From: Diphasiastrum complanatum
Taxonomy: Eukaryota > Streptophyta > Lycopodiopsida > Lycopodiales > Lycopodiaceae
Assembly (NCBI GenBank): GCA_029204225.1
Contig: CM055095.1
Coordinates: 43,553,184 to 43,611,183, forward strand
Length of the DNA: 58,000 bases
Direction of reading: 5' to 3'
This document shows, piece by piece, positions 31,968 through 43,410 of this stretch. The position numbers and the translations under genes were made by a program. Within the stretch, counting starts at the first letter, position 1, and each line of letters starts with the position of its first letter. Below the pieces are notes generated by a model. That model was not told where the DNA came from and searched no databases. It saw only the letters and a program-made list of their open reading frames with translations.

Positions 31968-32320
31968 ATGGCTCCGGTGTCAATATCATTTCCACATCTC
32001 TCATGCTAGAATGAAATATGAGAGACAAGCTGGCCAAACCCACTTGTCAGCTTCGGATGGCTGATCAAAGTGTGGTCCGACCTACCAGTTTTTTTCCACA
32101 AGTGCTGATCAAACTAGGAGGTCTCAAGTTTTCTGTCGATCTAGTAGTACTTGATATTCCCAATAATGCCTATTCATATGAATCACTACTTGGTCGTCCG
32201 TGGCTCACCAATGCAAGAGTCGTTCATGATTGGAGCAAAGGCCGAGTTACTTTTGGAAATCGTGATAGTTCTTTCACCATTGATTCAACGGGTAAACTCA
32301 AACCTGCACTGATCTGGTAG
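31968..32320 (+). pseudogene. Ty3/Gypsy element H, retropepsin fragment
   Basis: Starts in the active-site loop (GSGVNIISTS, homologous to DGGSGVNLIST of element B; the Asp itself is lost at the repeat border) and continues, after one in-frame stop, through KLAKPTCQLRMADQ, VLDIPNNAYSYESLLGRPWL and RVVHDWSKGRVTFGN. The LLGRPWL segment is the conserved C-terminal flap/helix region of plant Gypsy proteases. It would cleave Gag-Pol in an intact element. It is separated from the spacer fragment 29679-30780 and in the wrong order relative to it, so rearrangement or a second copy is implied. Confidence 0.75.
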
Positions 32321-33235
32321 CTCATGGGTTGTTGAAAGCTTGAGCCATCACAATCTATGGCCTCTATTGTTGCTCAGATGAGGATAGGTAAGTACTATCC
32401 TTCCACATGTGATTCATGCCATTCCAATGCAAAGGGATGGGAATAATCGAGAAATCATTACTGCTAGAGGCAAAGAATGCTCCTTGGATGCTAACTTTGG
32501 ATGATATCATGGTGATTTTCATTTTTAATAACACTAATTTTCGTTACTCAAAAGAACGATCATCGAGGTTTGGTCGTTTACCATCACATGGCTTCAATCG
32601 TTAACGTGAAGACATGTCAATGACAGAAATGGGTGGAGACCAGAAACAAGCAAATAAATTACACGAGATTTTTGATATGGCCTCTTGAGGAATACGAACC
32701 TAAAGCTTTGTGTATTGTTGTGAGATATCCTCGATACATATGAAGTATCATAATGTGTGTCTGTCAAAAATGGTGAACTCCTACAACTTTGTCGTAGCAC
32801 GAACAAGACACGAAGTTCAAACGAGAACGATTCACGATAGTCAACGTGTCTTTGACTCGAAGCACAAACGATTCGCGAATCACAAACACACCTCCAGGAC
32901 CACAAACCGCAAAAGGGATGCAAAATGAAAACTACAAAAAGAAACGAAAAGAACGGAGGCAAACGGGAGATTACGAATCAAACGAAGAAAAATCTTTCGC
33001 GCTGCCAGCTGGCAGCTCAACGGGCTTCACGCCCAGCTGAAACGAGTAGCAACGATGGAGACCAACTAACTAGTTGATTAGCATTAACTAGTCTTGTGAT
33101 TTGACGTTTAGCTATCTTGTAAACTCCACATAGTGGAGGTATAAACGATCCTCTCTGGATCATAGCTATGTGATGAGAATATAGAGATCTGTAAGAGAGA
33201 GAGAGATGTAGCGAATAGAATAAGAAAGTAAAGAC
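32321..33235. other. Non-coding stretch before LTR A; 16-bp palindrome
   Basis: No gene recognised. GCTGCCAGCTGGCAGC at 33001-33016 is a perfect 16-bp palindrome inside a CAGCTG-rich patch. CACGAAC/ATTCACGA-like words near 32800-32880 recall the H leader. Confidence 0.5.
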
Positions 33236-34050
33236 TGTTGGGGGTATTCCCAACAAAGTGTAAATAAATAAAATCATCCAATAAAATGTGTTGTGAGGGC
33301 ATGGCATCTTGTGTGTATAAGCCCATGGCCCAATGAGCACGCAAGTGAAGTTGTAAATAAAATAATAGACTTGGGTCCTTTGTAATTAAAATAAAACTTG
33401 AGGCCCAAAGTCAATTCTAAACTTAGAGTTTACTTTTTAGAGTTGAGTCCAATTTTGGACTCACATGAATCTTGTGATTTCCAATGTACTTTTTGTGGAC
33501 CCTTGGATCAAGTTGGGTCCAAGATGAATGGATAGGATCAATGTGAATATTAGCCAATAGGATTGAGGGGCAAGGGCCTTCCCCATTTTATAAAAAGACA
33601 CCATTTGTACACTATTTTCATGCTTATAGAGAGGAGGAGACTCTACCATTTTGAGAGCTCAAGCATCCTCATTTGCTAATCAATCTTGCTTATGCTATTG
33701 TTGTGATTGCTTGTTATTTTCATATCCCATGCTTTTTGGTTATGCTAGTTAAGGTTTTCTATAAGTAATGACATTGAGCATTTGAGCTAACCTCCATCTC
33801 ATCTCTCTCTCTTTCTCTCTTCTCTTCTCTCTTCCTCTCCTTTTCTATCCCTTTCCTTCACGCAAATCATGATGAATGTTAGTGTAGAGGAGTAGAGTTA
33901 AGGGAGAGTAGTGTTAGTGGTGAATAGAGTTAGGGAGGAAGTAGGAAACTAACTAAATTTAGCATCTATGCATAGTTAGGTACCTATCCAGTGATCTAAC
34001 CCTTGTTGACAGGCGGGGGGGCTATACTACGCAAGATCTTCGACCTTACA
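33236..34050 (+). repeat. Gypsy A 5' LTR
   Basis: 815 bp beginning TGTTGGGGG and ending CTTACA, directly before the primer-binding site. The first 20 bases form an imperfect hairpin (TGTTGGG...CCCAACA). A TTTATAAAAAGAC TATA box lies near 33588, with a CT-rich stretch (33790-33850) downstream. It shares a CCAATAGGATT...AAGG segment upstream of the TATA box with the LTR of B, so the two elements are relatives but far from identical. Confidence 0.75.
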
Positions 34051-34051
34051 G

Positions 34052-34070
34052 TGGCGCCGTTGCCGGGGAT
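34052..34070 (+). other. Gypsy A primer-binding site (tRNA-Asp)
   Basis: TGGCGCCGTTGCCGGGGAT, 19 bases complementary to the 3' end of plant cytosolic tRNA-Asp as I know it (…ATCCCCGGCAACGGCGCCA). It starts one base after the LTR end and primes minus-strand DNA synthesis. Confidence 0.9.
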
Positions 34071-34329
34071 AGGTTTCCACTAACTAGTTTAGCTGCATTT
34101 TAGCTATTTTATTGCTTTTTAGAGTAGTTTTAGGTAGATTTTTGGAAGTTTAGAGTTAGTTTTCTGTATTTTTTTGTGTTTGGACTGTTCACAGCTAGCG
34201 GAGGAGGTGTGAGAGGGTAGAGGAGGCCCTGAACAGCCTCTAAGGGCTTGAAACCAAAACCAACCAGCCAAAAAACCCAAAAAAAACACACCAATCTGTA
34301 TTTTGGAAGGAAAAAGAGCCTAAAATCTC

Positions 34330-35165
34330 ATCAGATTATTATATCTCCAAGCCCAGTGAGAATTAACCCTTGCATGACCAGCAGCAGCTCCAAGGTACTG
34401 TCCCAGACCTGCATAGAAGCTTGTGAGAGTTAGTTCCAAGCAGATTGTAAAAATTAGAGATAAATCATAAAAATTTTAAAAAACCCTTGAAAAAATCCAA
34501 AAAAATTCAATTCTTCATAAGAACTCTCGCAGAGCCCTCTAAAGTTCCATCTCAGTGAGACCAGGACACAGAGAAGCTTGCGAGAGTTAGTTTGATGTCT
34601 AAGTGCCTGTGCGAGAGTTCCCAGTGAAAAAAAGATGGGAAAGTATTAGTGAACCCTCGCAGACACCAAAATTTTCAGTTCCAGTGGGCAAGAACTCTCG
34701 CAGAGGATTCTAAAGTTCCATCTCAGTGAGACCAGAACACAGAAGAGCTTGCGAGAGTTATTTTGATTCCAGTGATCAGAAAATTGGGTTTAAGTGCCAA
34801 AAAATCACTAAAAAGTGAAGATCCAGCAAATCCTTCCGGTAAGAACTCTCGCAGACCCTCTCAATTGATTCAGAATGATCATTTCCATCAGTGATGAAGC
34901 CTGCGAGAGTTAGTTTTGAGATTTGTGAAGATCAAGCCAAAAAAGTGGTTTTGGACCCTCACAGATAAGGAAATTTTCACTTTTTGCAAGAGTTAACTCT
35001 CGTAGAGAATTTTACAGTGAGATATGACCCAGATCCAGCTACTGTGAGTCTTGCGAGAGTTACTTCCCAAAGATCAAAGAGATATCAAATTTTTTATCCA
35101 CAAAAATAGCTAAAGAACCCTCGCACAGCCAACCCTTGCACAAGAGAACCCTCACAAATCATCAG
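34330..35165 (+). repeat. Gypsy A leader: alternating inverted-motif array
   Basis: Motif X, GAACYCTCGCAGA, and its reverse form, TTGCGAGAGTTA, alternate along the leader. Forward: 34521, 34651, 34692, 34843, 34953 and 35115. Reverse: 34419, 34576, 34609, 34747, 34899 and 35050. A fused palindrome TGCAAGAGTTAACTCTCG lies at 34985-35002. Adjacent forward and reverse motifs could pair into successive stem-loops of about 60 nt. A longer direct repeat (TAAAGTTCCATCTCAGTGAG and flanks) links the units at about 34540 and 34710. The array is non-coding and lies between primer site and gag. Confidence 0.85.
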
Positions 35166-35462
35166 ATCAGTGAAAAGATCTGTATTAGATCCAACTACTG
35201 TCAAAATCTCAAGTCAATCAGTGCAAGGAGTAAAAAGTTATCAAGGAAAAACCATCGTAAAAGGCCTAAAATTCACTTCTGGCCGATCAGATCGATCAGA
35301 TCCTCAGATCCAGACTACATCCTACTGTATAAGCAAGATCCAATCACTTTGGAACCCACCATCGGATGAGGACGATCAATAACACGAAGGATAGCAAATC
35401 AAGCACCACACCTTCCCAGATTAGCAGCCGTGCAACAAGAGGCAGAACCGAAACTAGCACCA

Positions 35463-37103
35463 ATGGATCCAATGGACCAACCCATACCTGTCGCTCCCTT
35501 GCAAGTAGTCCGGAGAGCACCATGGATGGAAATACCAAAATACGACAGATCATCAGATCCCATCCGATTTCTCCATATCTATGAGCAAGCTTGTGAAATC
35601 TACGGCGAACGGACACCTGCGGAGAAGCTGATGTTGTTCTCCATGTCCTTATTGGCAGTGGCTCAAGATTGGTTTTTTAACCTGTCAGAGGAAGAAAAAT
35701 CCACCTGGGAAGTGGTTAAAGTGGCTCTCATTACGTGCTTTAAACCAAAAAATTTCCTGGAAGACCCATTTCTCTTGCTGAGCAAGGTCAGGATGGGAAA
35801 ACGAGAAAGGGTCAGGGACTATATTGAACGGGTCAAACACCTACGATCCGAGTGTAGTGAAGCCCTAACTCCCGATCATGCGGTGATCATGTGGTTCCTA
35901 GCTGGACTACCACAAAGCATCAAAAGAGAACTGAAAAGACAGGAGCAGTACACTACTCTGCAAGAAGCTATGGAAGATGTCATCAAGGAAGAGGATGAAG
36001 AATCTGACAACGAATATCCATCTCTACTCCCTCAATCGCATCATCATCATCAACCGCATCTACTCTATCCACCAAACTGCTGTTGGAGCAAATGACGAAA
36101 TTACACAAAGAGCAGATGGAACAACTTATGGTGCAATTTGACCAGAAACTGAAGGCCTTATAGGGAGCTATAGCAGTAGTGCCACATCAACTGGAACCAA
36201 ACCAGCTGCAGTATCCAAGACGAGAAAATGTATGGTGTTCAGTGTGCATGCAAAACCATACAGCGAACGAGTGTCCAGTCCTAAAGCAAAATTTGAGACT
36301 GACACATAGATTCTGCCATCTGTGCAATGCAACATCGCACGATACGACATTTTGCCCATTCAACCCCCGGATTGTTCAACAGAAGAGAAGCCCTTATCAG
36401 ACTTCTTATTTCTAACATCAAGGGGCACCCAGCGTGGCACCAAGGTACAACGCACCAGATCAAACCACAACGTATGGCCTTACCTGCTCCACCAAGGCCA
36501 GCCAATCAACAAGTGGCCCATGTAAACCTGACAACAGCAGAACCAGAGATGCAAATGCCACCTCAATCTGAGCAGTAGCAATGGTATGGACTAGATTAAC
36601 CATTTATGGATCCTTCCATAAATGAATATGTTGCGGCCTATGCAGCTCAAACTCAGTGTCAAGGCGGAAAAAATTACAGCTGCTACGGATGCGGCGAAGG
36701 ACATAGAATTGCGGAATGTCCCTACAAGGGACAATATACATCCTTCTGCCGAGAATGCGGTTATGGGCACTGTTACAAGAATTGTCCATTTAAACTTGGA
36801 ACCAGTGCACCTCTTAACTTCATTGCAATACAACAACTAGCAGTTCCAACAGGGATGCCATCAGGTAGACACCAACTCCGCGCTTCTGTGTTAGCTGTTA
36901 CGCGAGCGCAGAAGAGGAAGGAAGTGGCTCCCTCACCACCACCATCGGTCACTGACGACCAACCCTCAACTTCAGCGCCATATCCGAATGTGAGGGAAGA
37001 AAGAAGGCAGTACCAGAAAATAAGACACCGGGTACAGAAAGCACCAGTGGAGGAAAAAGAGCAAGAAAGAGTTAATCCCGCGAAACCTCAAGTTGGCATG
37101 TAG
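35463..37103 (+). pseudogene. Ty3/Gypsy element A, gag with four zinc knuckles
   Basis: The capsid part (35463-36095) is open and carries VRRAPWMEIPKYD, FLHIYEQACEIYGE, AQDWFFNLSEEEKSTWEVVK, CFKPKNFLEDPFLLLSKVRM, VRDYIERVKHLRSEC, FLAGLPQSIKRELK and an acidic KEEDEESDNE stretch, i.e. Retrotrans_gag. After a frame shift follow four Cys motifs: CSVCMQNHTANEC (C-x2-C-x3-H-x4-C), CHLCNATSHDTTFC (canonical CCHC), CYGCGEGHRIAEC and CRECGYGHCYKNC (both one residue short before His). In an intact element these would bind and package element RNA. Frame shifts near 36090, 36380 and 36600 disable this copy. B carries the same knuckle order and C the start of it. Confidence 0.85.
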
Positions 37104-38240
37104 TCATGGATATACCTGAATCTCCATCTGCATACCGTGTTTTACTGGGAAGACCATGGTTGAGGACTGCGCAAGTAGTACACAACTGGGGTACGAGAAA
37201 ACTCACCTTCAAGAACAGAGAACAGGTTGTAAAGGTTGATCCAACCACATGGGCGGTGAAACCTATTGCACCCAAAGCTGATGACGGATCATCCACGACA
37301 AATCACACGATTGATCGCCCAAGGCCATCCAAGGGAGGTTAGTATGATTCAGAGATGGATGTCATGATATGGACAGATTCATTAGCAACTATTGACTGCC
37401 AGACATGTCAATATGAATCAGATCCAGAACCTAGTACATCTTCACCCAAATGTTACACCATGGACACACCAATCACATTTGGGGTGAATATGATAAAACG
37501 TAGCATGGCTGTCAGCGGAGCCTATTGAGAACCCAGTGGACGATGATCTAGTACCTTGGCAACATGCTCTAACTTATAATAAGGAGATTGAGCTAACTGA
37601 TGAACAATTCCTACATCACATAGACCCAGATCGTTACGGAGCCAAGAAAGTACCAGCTTAACCACCACAAAAGTCTGCTATGGCGAAAGTCTCAAGGATC
37701 GATCCACCCAAGGCACCTACCCGCGAATAAGAAGAATCAGTTGAAACAACGCTACAACCAGGTGATCCGATGGAGTGATCTACCCAAAGAAGCGATAGCT
37801 ACAGTGGATGTTGATATTCGCAACCATGAGGCAAATGTCACAGTAGTCTCGGTGAAAGACAACAAGGATGAATCCACCAAAATGACAAAAAAGGGTAAAA
37901 AGAAAGTGTTGGATTCCTTGAAGTCAATCAAGATAGACTCGAATATAGCATCATCTTCTACACAGGTGACAGAAAATCAAAAAATGACCAGTCGAGCTAA
38001 GTTCAATATGCTGAAAGAGGAATCTCGATGAGCGCCAGTTCACAAGATGCATGAGACTTTCAAGAATTACATCTTGGACGACATGGTAATCATGATGCCG
38101 GAAGCCCAGAGAGAACCTGATCAAAGTCAGGCACCAGCATAACAAATCTTTGAGGGACCTGCGCAAACACAGCCAATGAATCTTGTCGAGCCAGGTGAAG
38201 AAGAAAAGATAGTGCATGTGGGAGAGCAGTTAACACCCAC
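37104..38240 (+). pseudogene. Ty3/Gypsy element A, truncated protease and spacer
   Basis: The frame resumes at MDIPESPSAYRVLLGRPWL and VVHNWGTRKLTFKN, the C-terminal half of the retropepsin. The catalytic D-G-G-S-G half seen in B is missing between the gag end and this point, so the protease is dead by deletion. The spacer follows, broken by several stops: LATIDC, MDTPITFGVN, a Lys-rich block (37741-38031) with RAKFNMLKEESR, then MHETFKNYILDDM. The spacer is about 300 codons and separates protease from RT in this family; its role is unknown to me. Confidence 0.75.
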
Positions 38241-38724
38241 ACAGTTCAAGAGACTACGATCGTTGTTGGTGGAATATAAAGATTGTTTTGCCTAGAGTTA
38301 TAGTGACCTGAAGGGCATTCCACCAACAGTAGTCCAACACACCATACCCTTGGTGGACGGAGCAGTCCCCAAGGTAAGTCGTTATTACCGCTGCAACCTG
38401 AATTATATTGAGCTGATCAAGCAGGAGTTGCAAAAGCTGATGGATGCAGATTTCATCTATGAAATCGAGCACACAAAATGGGTATCACCAATAGTTATAG
38501 TACCCAAGAAGAATAGCAAAATGTGGATTTGTGTGAATCTAAAGCCGCTAATTGCAGTCACAAAAAAAGATCATTTTTCTTTACCATTTACGGAAAGTGT
38601 CCTCGACAGAGTAGCCGGCGCCGAGGCCTACAGTTTTCTAGACAGCTTCAGTGGCTACAACCAGGTGAAGATAGCCCCCCATGACCAGCACAAGATAACA
38701 TATGCCTATGCCTATAAAGTTCTA
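38241..38724 (+). pseudogene. Ty3/Gypsy element A, RT N-terminal half, truncated
   Basis: Starts with the pre-RT block (FKRLRSLLVEYKDCFA, then an in-frame stop and SYSDLKGIPP), then RT: HTIPLVDGAVPKVSRYYR, KLMDADFIYEIEHTKWVSPI, VIVPKKN, WICVNLKPL, DHFSLPF, VLDRVAGAEAYSFLDSFSGY. This covers fingers and the first catalytic Asp region (FLDSFSGY). It breaks off after AYKVL near 38722, before the second catalytic motif (xxDD), where minus-strand RT sequence of element B begins. Confidence 0.85.
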
Positions 38725-39903
38725 TCTCATAAATGAAATCAGCGTCAAGCAATCTTTGAAGCTCTTTCTTTATCAGGTCCGCAATATTAGGATTATAGCG
38801 ATAGAACTTTGTAATCTTTCGAACTGGATCGAGTATTAATGGTATGGTGTGTCCAATAACTGACATCAAAATACCCTTGAGGTCTTTATAAGTCCATGAA
38901 AAGCAAGCTTGGTACTTAATAAGTAACGTTCGGAGCGCTTGAAACTATTTAAGATTAAGTTGTGATCCAACTTGTACAATTTTTTTTAGTTCTCTTGGTT
39001 TAGCAAGATTCATAGGCTGTGTCCTAGCTGGGCCATCGTAAACATCTTTCAATTTTGGCACTTGTTCTTCGAGTTCACAATGTGCTTTTGGTAACATGAT
39101 AACCACGTCATCCAGTGTATAGCGTTTAAAATGTTCAGGCCTATCATGTTGGACTCCATCTGCTTGTTCTTTGTCAAAAGGATTTGTCTTGGATCTTCGC
39201 TTAGCCTTCTTACCATGAATTGATCATGGAGGTGATGATTTTTGAGAAGGTAAACTCTTCTTCGAAGGTAAAGACTTTCTAGATGGTGATGTCTTGCTAG
39301 AACTTTGACTTGCAGAATCATCCTTGACTTTTTCTTTGTCTTTATTCAGTAAAAGTGGCACATTTTTTGAATCAATCTTTTTAGGAGGATTTCCCCATTT
39401 CAGGATCGTATTATAATGTTGCTTGGCTTGTTTCTTCATCATTGAACGTGTGATGCTGTCTTCCTTCAATATAACTACTTTTGGTAGTTTTATTGTTGGT
39501 CCATCAGGAATATTACGCACTCTAAATCTGGTCGGATTTATATTATTTAGAATCTACTCATCAGTAAGTTTTGCATTGTCATCATAAGTCAAGGCATGAC
39601 TCACAAGAATGAGTTCATCTTCAATCAGATCTGGTATAGGCTCCGTTGATATCCAAGCTACATCCAAGACATTAAATGGAAAAGTGATCGGTGTATCCAA
39701 GATTCGATCCAATAATGAAATCTCACTCAAATCTGATTGATTATTTTGTTGACACATATAACCTGCTATACAGTCAATCGTTGCAAGAGCTTCATTCCAG
39801 TTGACAGTATTGGTTTGAGAGTCGTATTGAACTCCCAAATTTTTTACTTGTCGGTCACAAGTATGATCCGTTGTTGATGAATCATCATCCTCTCTTGAAC
39901 CAC
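38725..39903 (-). pseudogene. Ty3/Gypsy element B, RT start and spacer
   Basis: Reading on the minus strand from 39919 to 38725: the spacer (LATIDCIAGYMC, LDTPITFPFNVLDVAWISTE, an SKTSPSRKSLPSKKSLP repeat), then MVRRLSEDP-like text and the first RT residues (HTIPLILDPVRKITKFYRYN, ELQRLLDADFIYEIE), where it meets element A. Several stops and shifts are present. It stops about 70 codons earlier in RT than A does. The Ser/Lys-rich segment is a short internal protein repeat (SLPSKKSLPSQKS). Confidence 0.8.
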
Positions 39904-40290
39904 TTATTTGATAGTCCAAGTTACAGGATCAACCTTGACTGCACATTCACAATTTTCAAAAGTGATTTTCCCGGTACCCCAGTTATGAATTACTTGCGCA
40001 ACTTGTAACCATGGGTGTCCCAATAGGACTCGATAGACATTTGGTGCTTCTGGTAAGTCCATTACTACGAAAGTAATGACGAATTGTACTCTGGTAATTC
40101 TGACAGGTATATCTTCAACCATTCCTTGCGGATGAGCTATAGTTTGATCAGCCAACTTAATGGCAAAAGTCGCAGGTTTTATCTTTGTAAGGCCCCATTT
40201 TGCACATAGCTTTGTAGAAATCAGGTTAACTCCCGAACCGCCATCTATCGCGGTTGCTTTGTTAGAAAATTGCTTGTGTTGTATGGGCAA
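39904..40290 (-). pseudogene. Ty3/Gypsy element B, protease domain (open frame)
   Basis: A 128-codon open stretch on the minus strand: FSNKATAIDGGSGVNLIST carries the active-site loop (Asp-Gly-Gly-Ser-Gly in place of the usual Asp-Thr/Ser-Gly), then KLADQTIAHPQGM, VVMDLPEAPNVYRVLLGHPWL and VIHNWGTGKITFEN. The fold order is that of plant Gypsy retropepsins, which cut Gag-Pol as dimers. The domain itself is unbroken, but its flanks contain stops, so the polyprotein as a whole is not expressed. Confidence 0.8.
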
Positions 40291-40299
40291 GGTGATATT

Positions 40300-42230
40300 T
40301 TTTTGCTCACTTTCTCAAGCTGCTCCGACATGGAGTACTTCATTAGATTCTTCAAATCCAGCACAAAAAAGTGGCTCTTGATGGACTTCTGGTTCAGCTT
40401 GAGTTAACATTTGCGCTAATACTTCTTTTGCTTTTGGCACCAATTTCAAGAACTTTTCCAACAAAATATTGATCTTACTAGACAAAATATTCATGAGCAG
40501 TTCTGTTTGCGGTGCTTCCAGTTCAGTCATCTTGATGGGTTTTTCATGATGATGCAAATGAGCATTCATATCTATACGTGAATTATTCGGTGGTTGCAAT
40601 GGTGAAGAATGAACTTTGGCTATTGCTCTAGTAGCTTCAAGCTCCTCTTCCTCTTGCAAATGTTTAATCCACTGCCTCATATCCTGATATCTTCTCTGTT
40701 CTGCATAAAGATTTGGATATACTCCAGATATATCAGTTAATGGTATAGAATCAGCAGGTACTAGATTTGCTACAGGTTCTTTCTACTTTTGTGCTCCGGC
40801 AACCACCATCAAAGGTACACTTGGTTTATTCTGAGCTACTGGTCTTTGCTTGATTGTTATCAAATTTACAGGAGCTGTAACTGGTGGTGGCTTCGGTCTT
40901 GCTGGACATTCCTTGTAATAATGCCATAACCACAGTCACGACATAATGGTACAAATTTGTCTTTATTTGGACATTCTGCAACTCTGTGATTTTCTCCACA
41001 TGCAAAGCATCCAAGTGGTGCTTTGGTCTAGATGCTTGTTGTTGCACGACAGCATAAATAGCATACTGTTATGAAGATCCACCTTCATGATCATTACTAT
41101 AATTCCATTGTTCGACACTTCTGTAAGGTTCTGGTTCCATCATATTGGCAGGAGGAGCGGGGTGCTTTGGTCGGGCAAGTAAGGCTAATCGTTCCGGGTA
41201 TCCAAGAGTAGATTGACGAGGTCTAGCTACCATATTTCCTCCATAATGTGGTTCTTGATATCCCATCTGGGCATACCGTTGCTGAATTATCTGAGGATTG
41301 AAGTTGCAAAAAGTAGTCTCATGAATAGGCGAATTACACAAATGGCATATATTGATTTCCATTCATTTTTTCAATTGAGGACACTCATTTATTGTGTGAT
41401 TTCCTGTACAAAGTGAACACCAGACATTTTTCCTGATAGGCAAAGTCTCTGCAAACTTCTCAGGTTCCTTGTTCGCTTGTCCATGAAAATCTTCCAATGC
41501 TTTGATCTTCTCATCAAATTGTGACTGCAATTTTTCCATCTGTTTTTGCTGATTCTTTTCGAATTTCTCGAACTCATTGAGCATCATTTCTACAATAGCG
41601 TTGACATTCGTTGATGCAATATTGGTGGATGTCGTAGTGGTCTGCCTTGCTATATAAGGCAACACACTGATATTCGGCTCATCGTCTGAATCTTCATCCT
41701 CCTCCCGAATTGCTTCATCCATAACATTTTGCAAAATTGCATACTCATTATGGCATTTCAGCTCATGTCTGATCCTTTTAGGTAAACTTGACAAAATCGT
41801 TAATCAACTCAGATTCGCACTTAGATCTAAGGCATTTTACCTGTTCAATGTAATCTCGAACCATTTCCCACTTTCCCATTTTAATTTTACTTAAAAGTAG
41901 ATAAGGGTCTTCCATAAACTTTCGAGGTTTGAACCACGTGATAAGGGCTCGTTTGACAGTCTCCCAATCTGTACGCTCAATTTCATCTTGATTATAGTAC
42001 CAATCTTGTGTTGCGCCTGTTAAGGCCATAGGAAAAAACTTAAGTTTATCCTGGGAAAAAACTTCGCCATAGACTTCACAAGATACAGAATAGATCTAAA
42101 GAAATCTAACCGGATCTGTTAATCCATTGTATTTGGGTAGATCCAAACGGGGTGCTCTCCTAACAATGATTGGATTGACTTCCTGGGGACTTCCTGGGGA
42201 GCACCTCCAGGGGCATCCATCTTTACAGAT
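40300..42230 (-). pseudogene. Ty3/Gypsy element B, gag
   Basis: The minus strand begins with ATG near 42219 and shows VRRAPRLDLPKYNGLTDPVRF, YGEVFSQDKLKFFPMALTGA, QDWYYNQDEIERTDWETVK, WFKPRKFMEDPYLLLSKIKM, VRDYIEQVKCLRSKC, then SSLPKRIRHELK and the acidic REEDEDSDDE stretch. Zinc knuckles in the same order as A: CSLCTGNHTINEC, CHLCNSPIHETTFC, and, in a shifted frame near 40990-40920, CFACGENHRVAEC and a partial CRDCGYG. A coiled, acidic segment (40680-40315) leads to the protease. Stops at several points show it is inactive. Clear homology to A over the whole region. Confidence 0.83.
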
Positions 42231-43410
42231 TCAATCAAGTAGACAATGAGATTGGATCTAAATTTTCATTCAAAACTATCTAAGATTATATCTGCTAGAT
42301 CTCTTCCACTTGACAAAAATCAGATTCCTATTCCGTGAAAAAGATTCCTAAGATCAACCGATTGATACTTCTCAAAAATGAAAAATTCTCATAATCAACA
42401 TCGAACTGAATAAGATTTGACCCAAAATTTGATAGAGACTTGATCTGAAAAATCAGAACCTAAAAATAGAACTGACGAAGGTTCCTTAGACGAAGTTTCA
42501 ACAGTGCTATTTTTGATAAAAACTCTCTAATCAAGTTGTTTTGACAAATTCTATGGAAATAACCTTCGTCGAACTCTCAAACTCAGAATCTGATACAGAT
42601 AAAACTAGGGTAGAACTAGCGAAAGTTTCTGCCACATAAAAGCATAGTTTTTGTCGTTTGGCGAGGGTAAAAATAAAGATTTTCTATGATCCAGATAGAA
42701 TGAATATTCGTCGAACTCAAAAATAGTAAATTACTATAATTAGAATAATCTGAAAACTTGGTGAAGGTTCTGGTGAAGAATCAAGAGTAATATTGGTATT
42801 TTTGCAAAAAAGAGATTTTTTTTTTTGTCAAAATATAACAATATGACAACTGATCCTCTAAGAAACCTTCTATTTCTGATATTATTCTTTGTCGACCTGG
42901 CAGTAGATAAATCTGAATCACACTCGTGAATCGGACAAAGATTCTTTTTCTGTATTTTTAGAGTTTTGGTGATTTTTTGGTATTTTTTGGTGGTCTTTTT
43001 GATGTTTCTGAAAATCTGTTGGGAAAGATTGTTTGCCCTTCAAACTGAAGGTTCTGTGATCAAAACCGAAGGTGCTTGCAACTCAGCGAATGTTTCCTGA
43101 AAGAGGGCAAAAAATTTATCAGTTCTGATGATGATTTTTGCCTCCTTTTGACCAAAATCTGGCAGATTTGACCGATTTTTGTTGTTTTTTCCGATATCTC
43201 AGATCCAAATGGATCTTAAGGTTGGTGATCTAAATAGCTTTCCCTGTTCTACAATCAGATTAGATTTCAAACAAGCAAATCCACTGAAATAAGACAAAAT
43301 CACTCCAAACTAAACCCTAAATGCAGATTTAACACTATTTATGCCACGACAAGATGCCTAATGCAAGCTAACCATCCAACAACATGCTGCAAACTGAAAA
43401 ATTGGTGTAG
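42231..43410 (-). other. Gypsy B untranslated leader
   Basis: Non-coding. Short words around GACGAAGGTTC and its complement recur: GACGAAGGTTCC 42474, GACGAAGTTTC 42489, AACCTTCGTCGAAC 42561, GCGAAAGTTTC 42619, ATTCGTCGAACTC 42706, GGTGAAGGTTC 42760, and AAGGTTCTG/CCGAAGGTGC near 43048-43070. The 42474 and 42561 words are exact 10-bp inverse complements. It is a looser version of the array in A, with a different motif. Confidence 0.6.
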
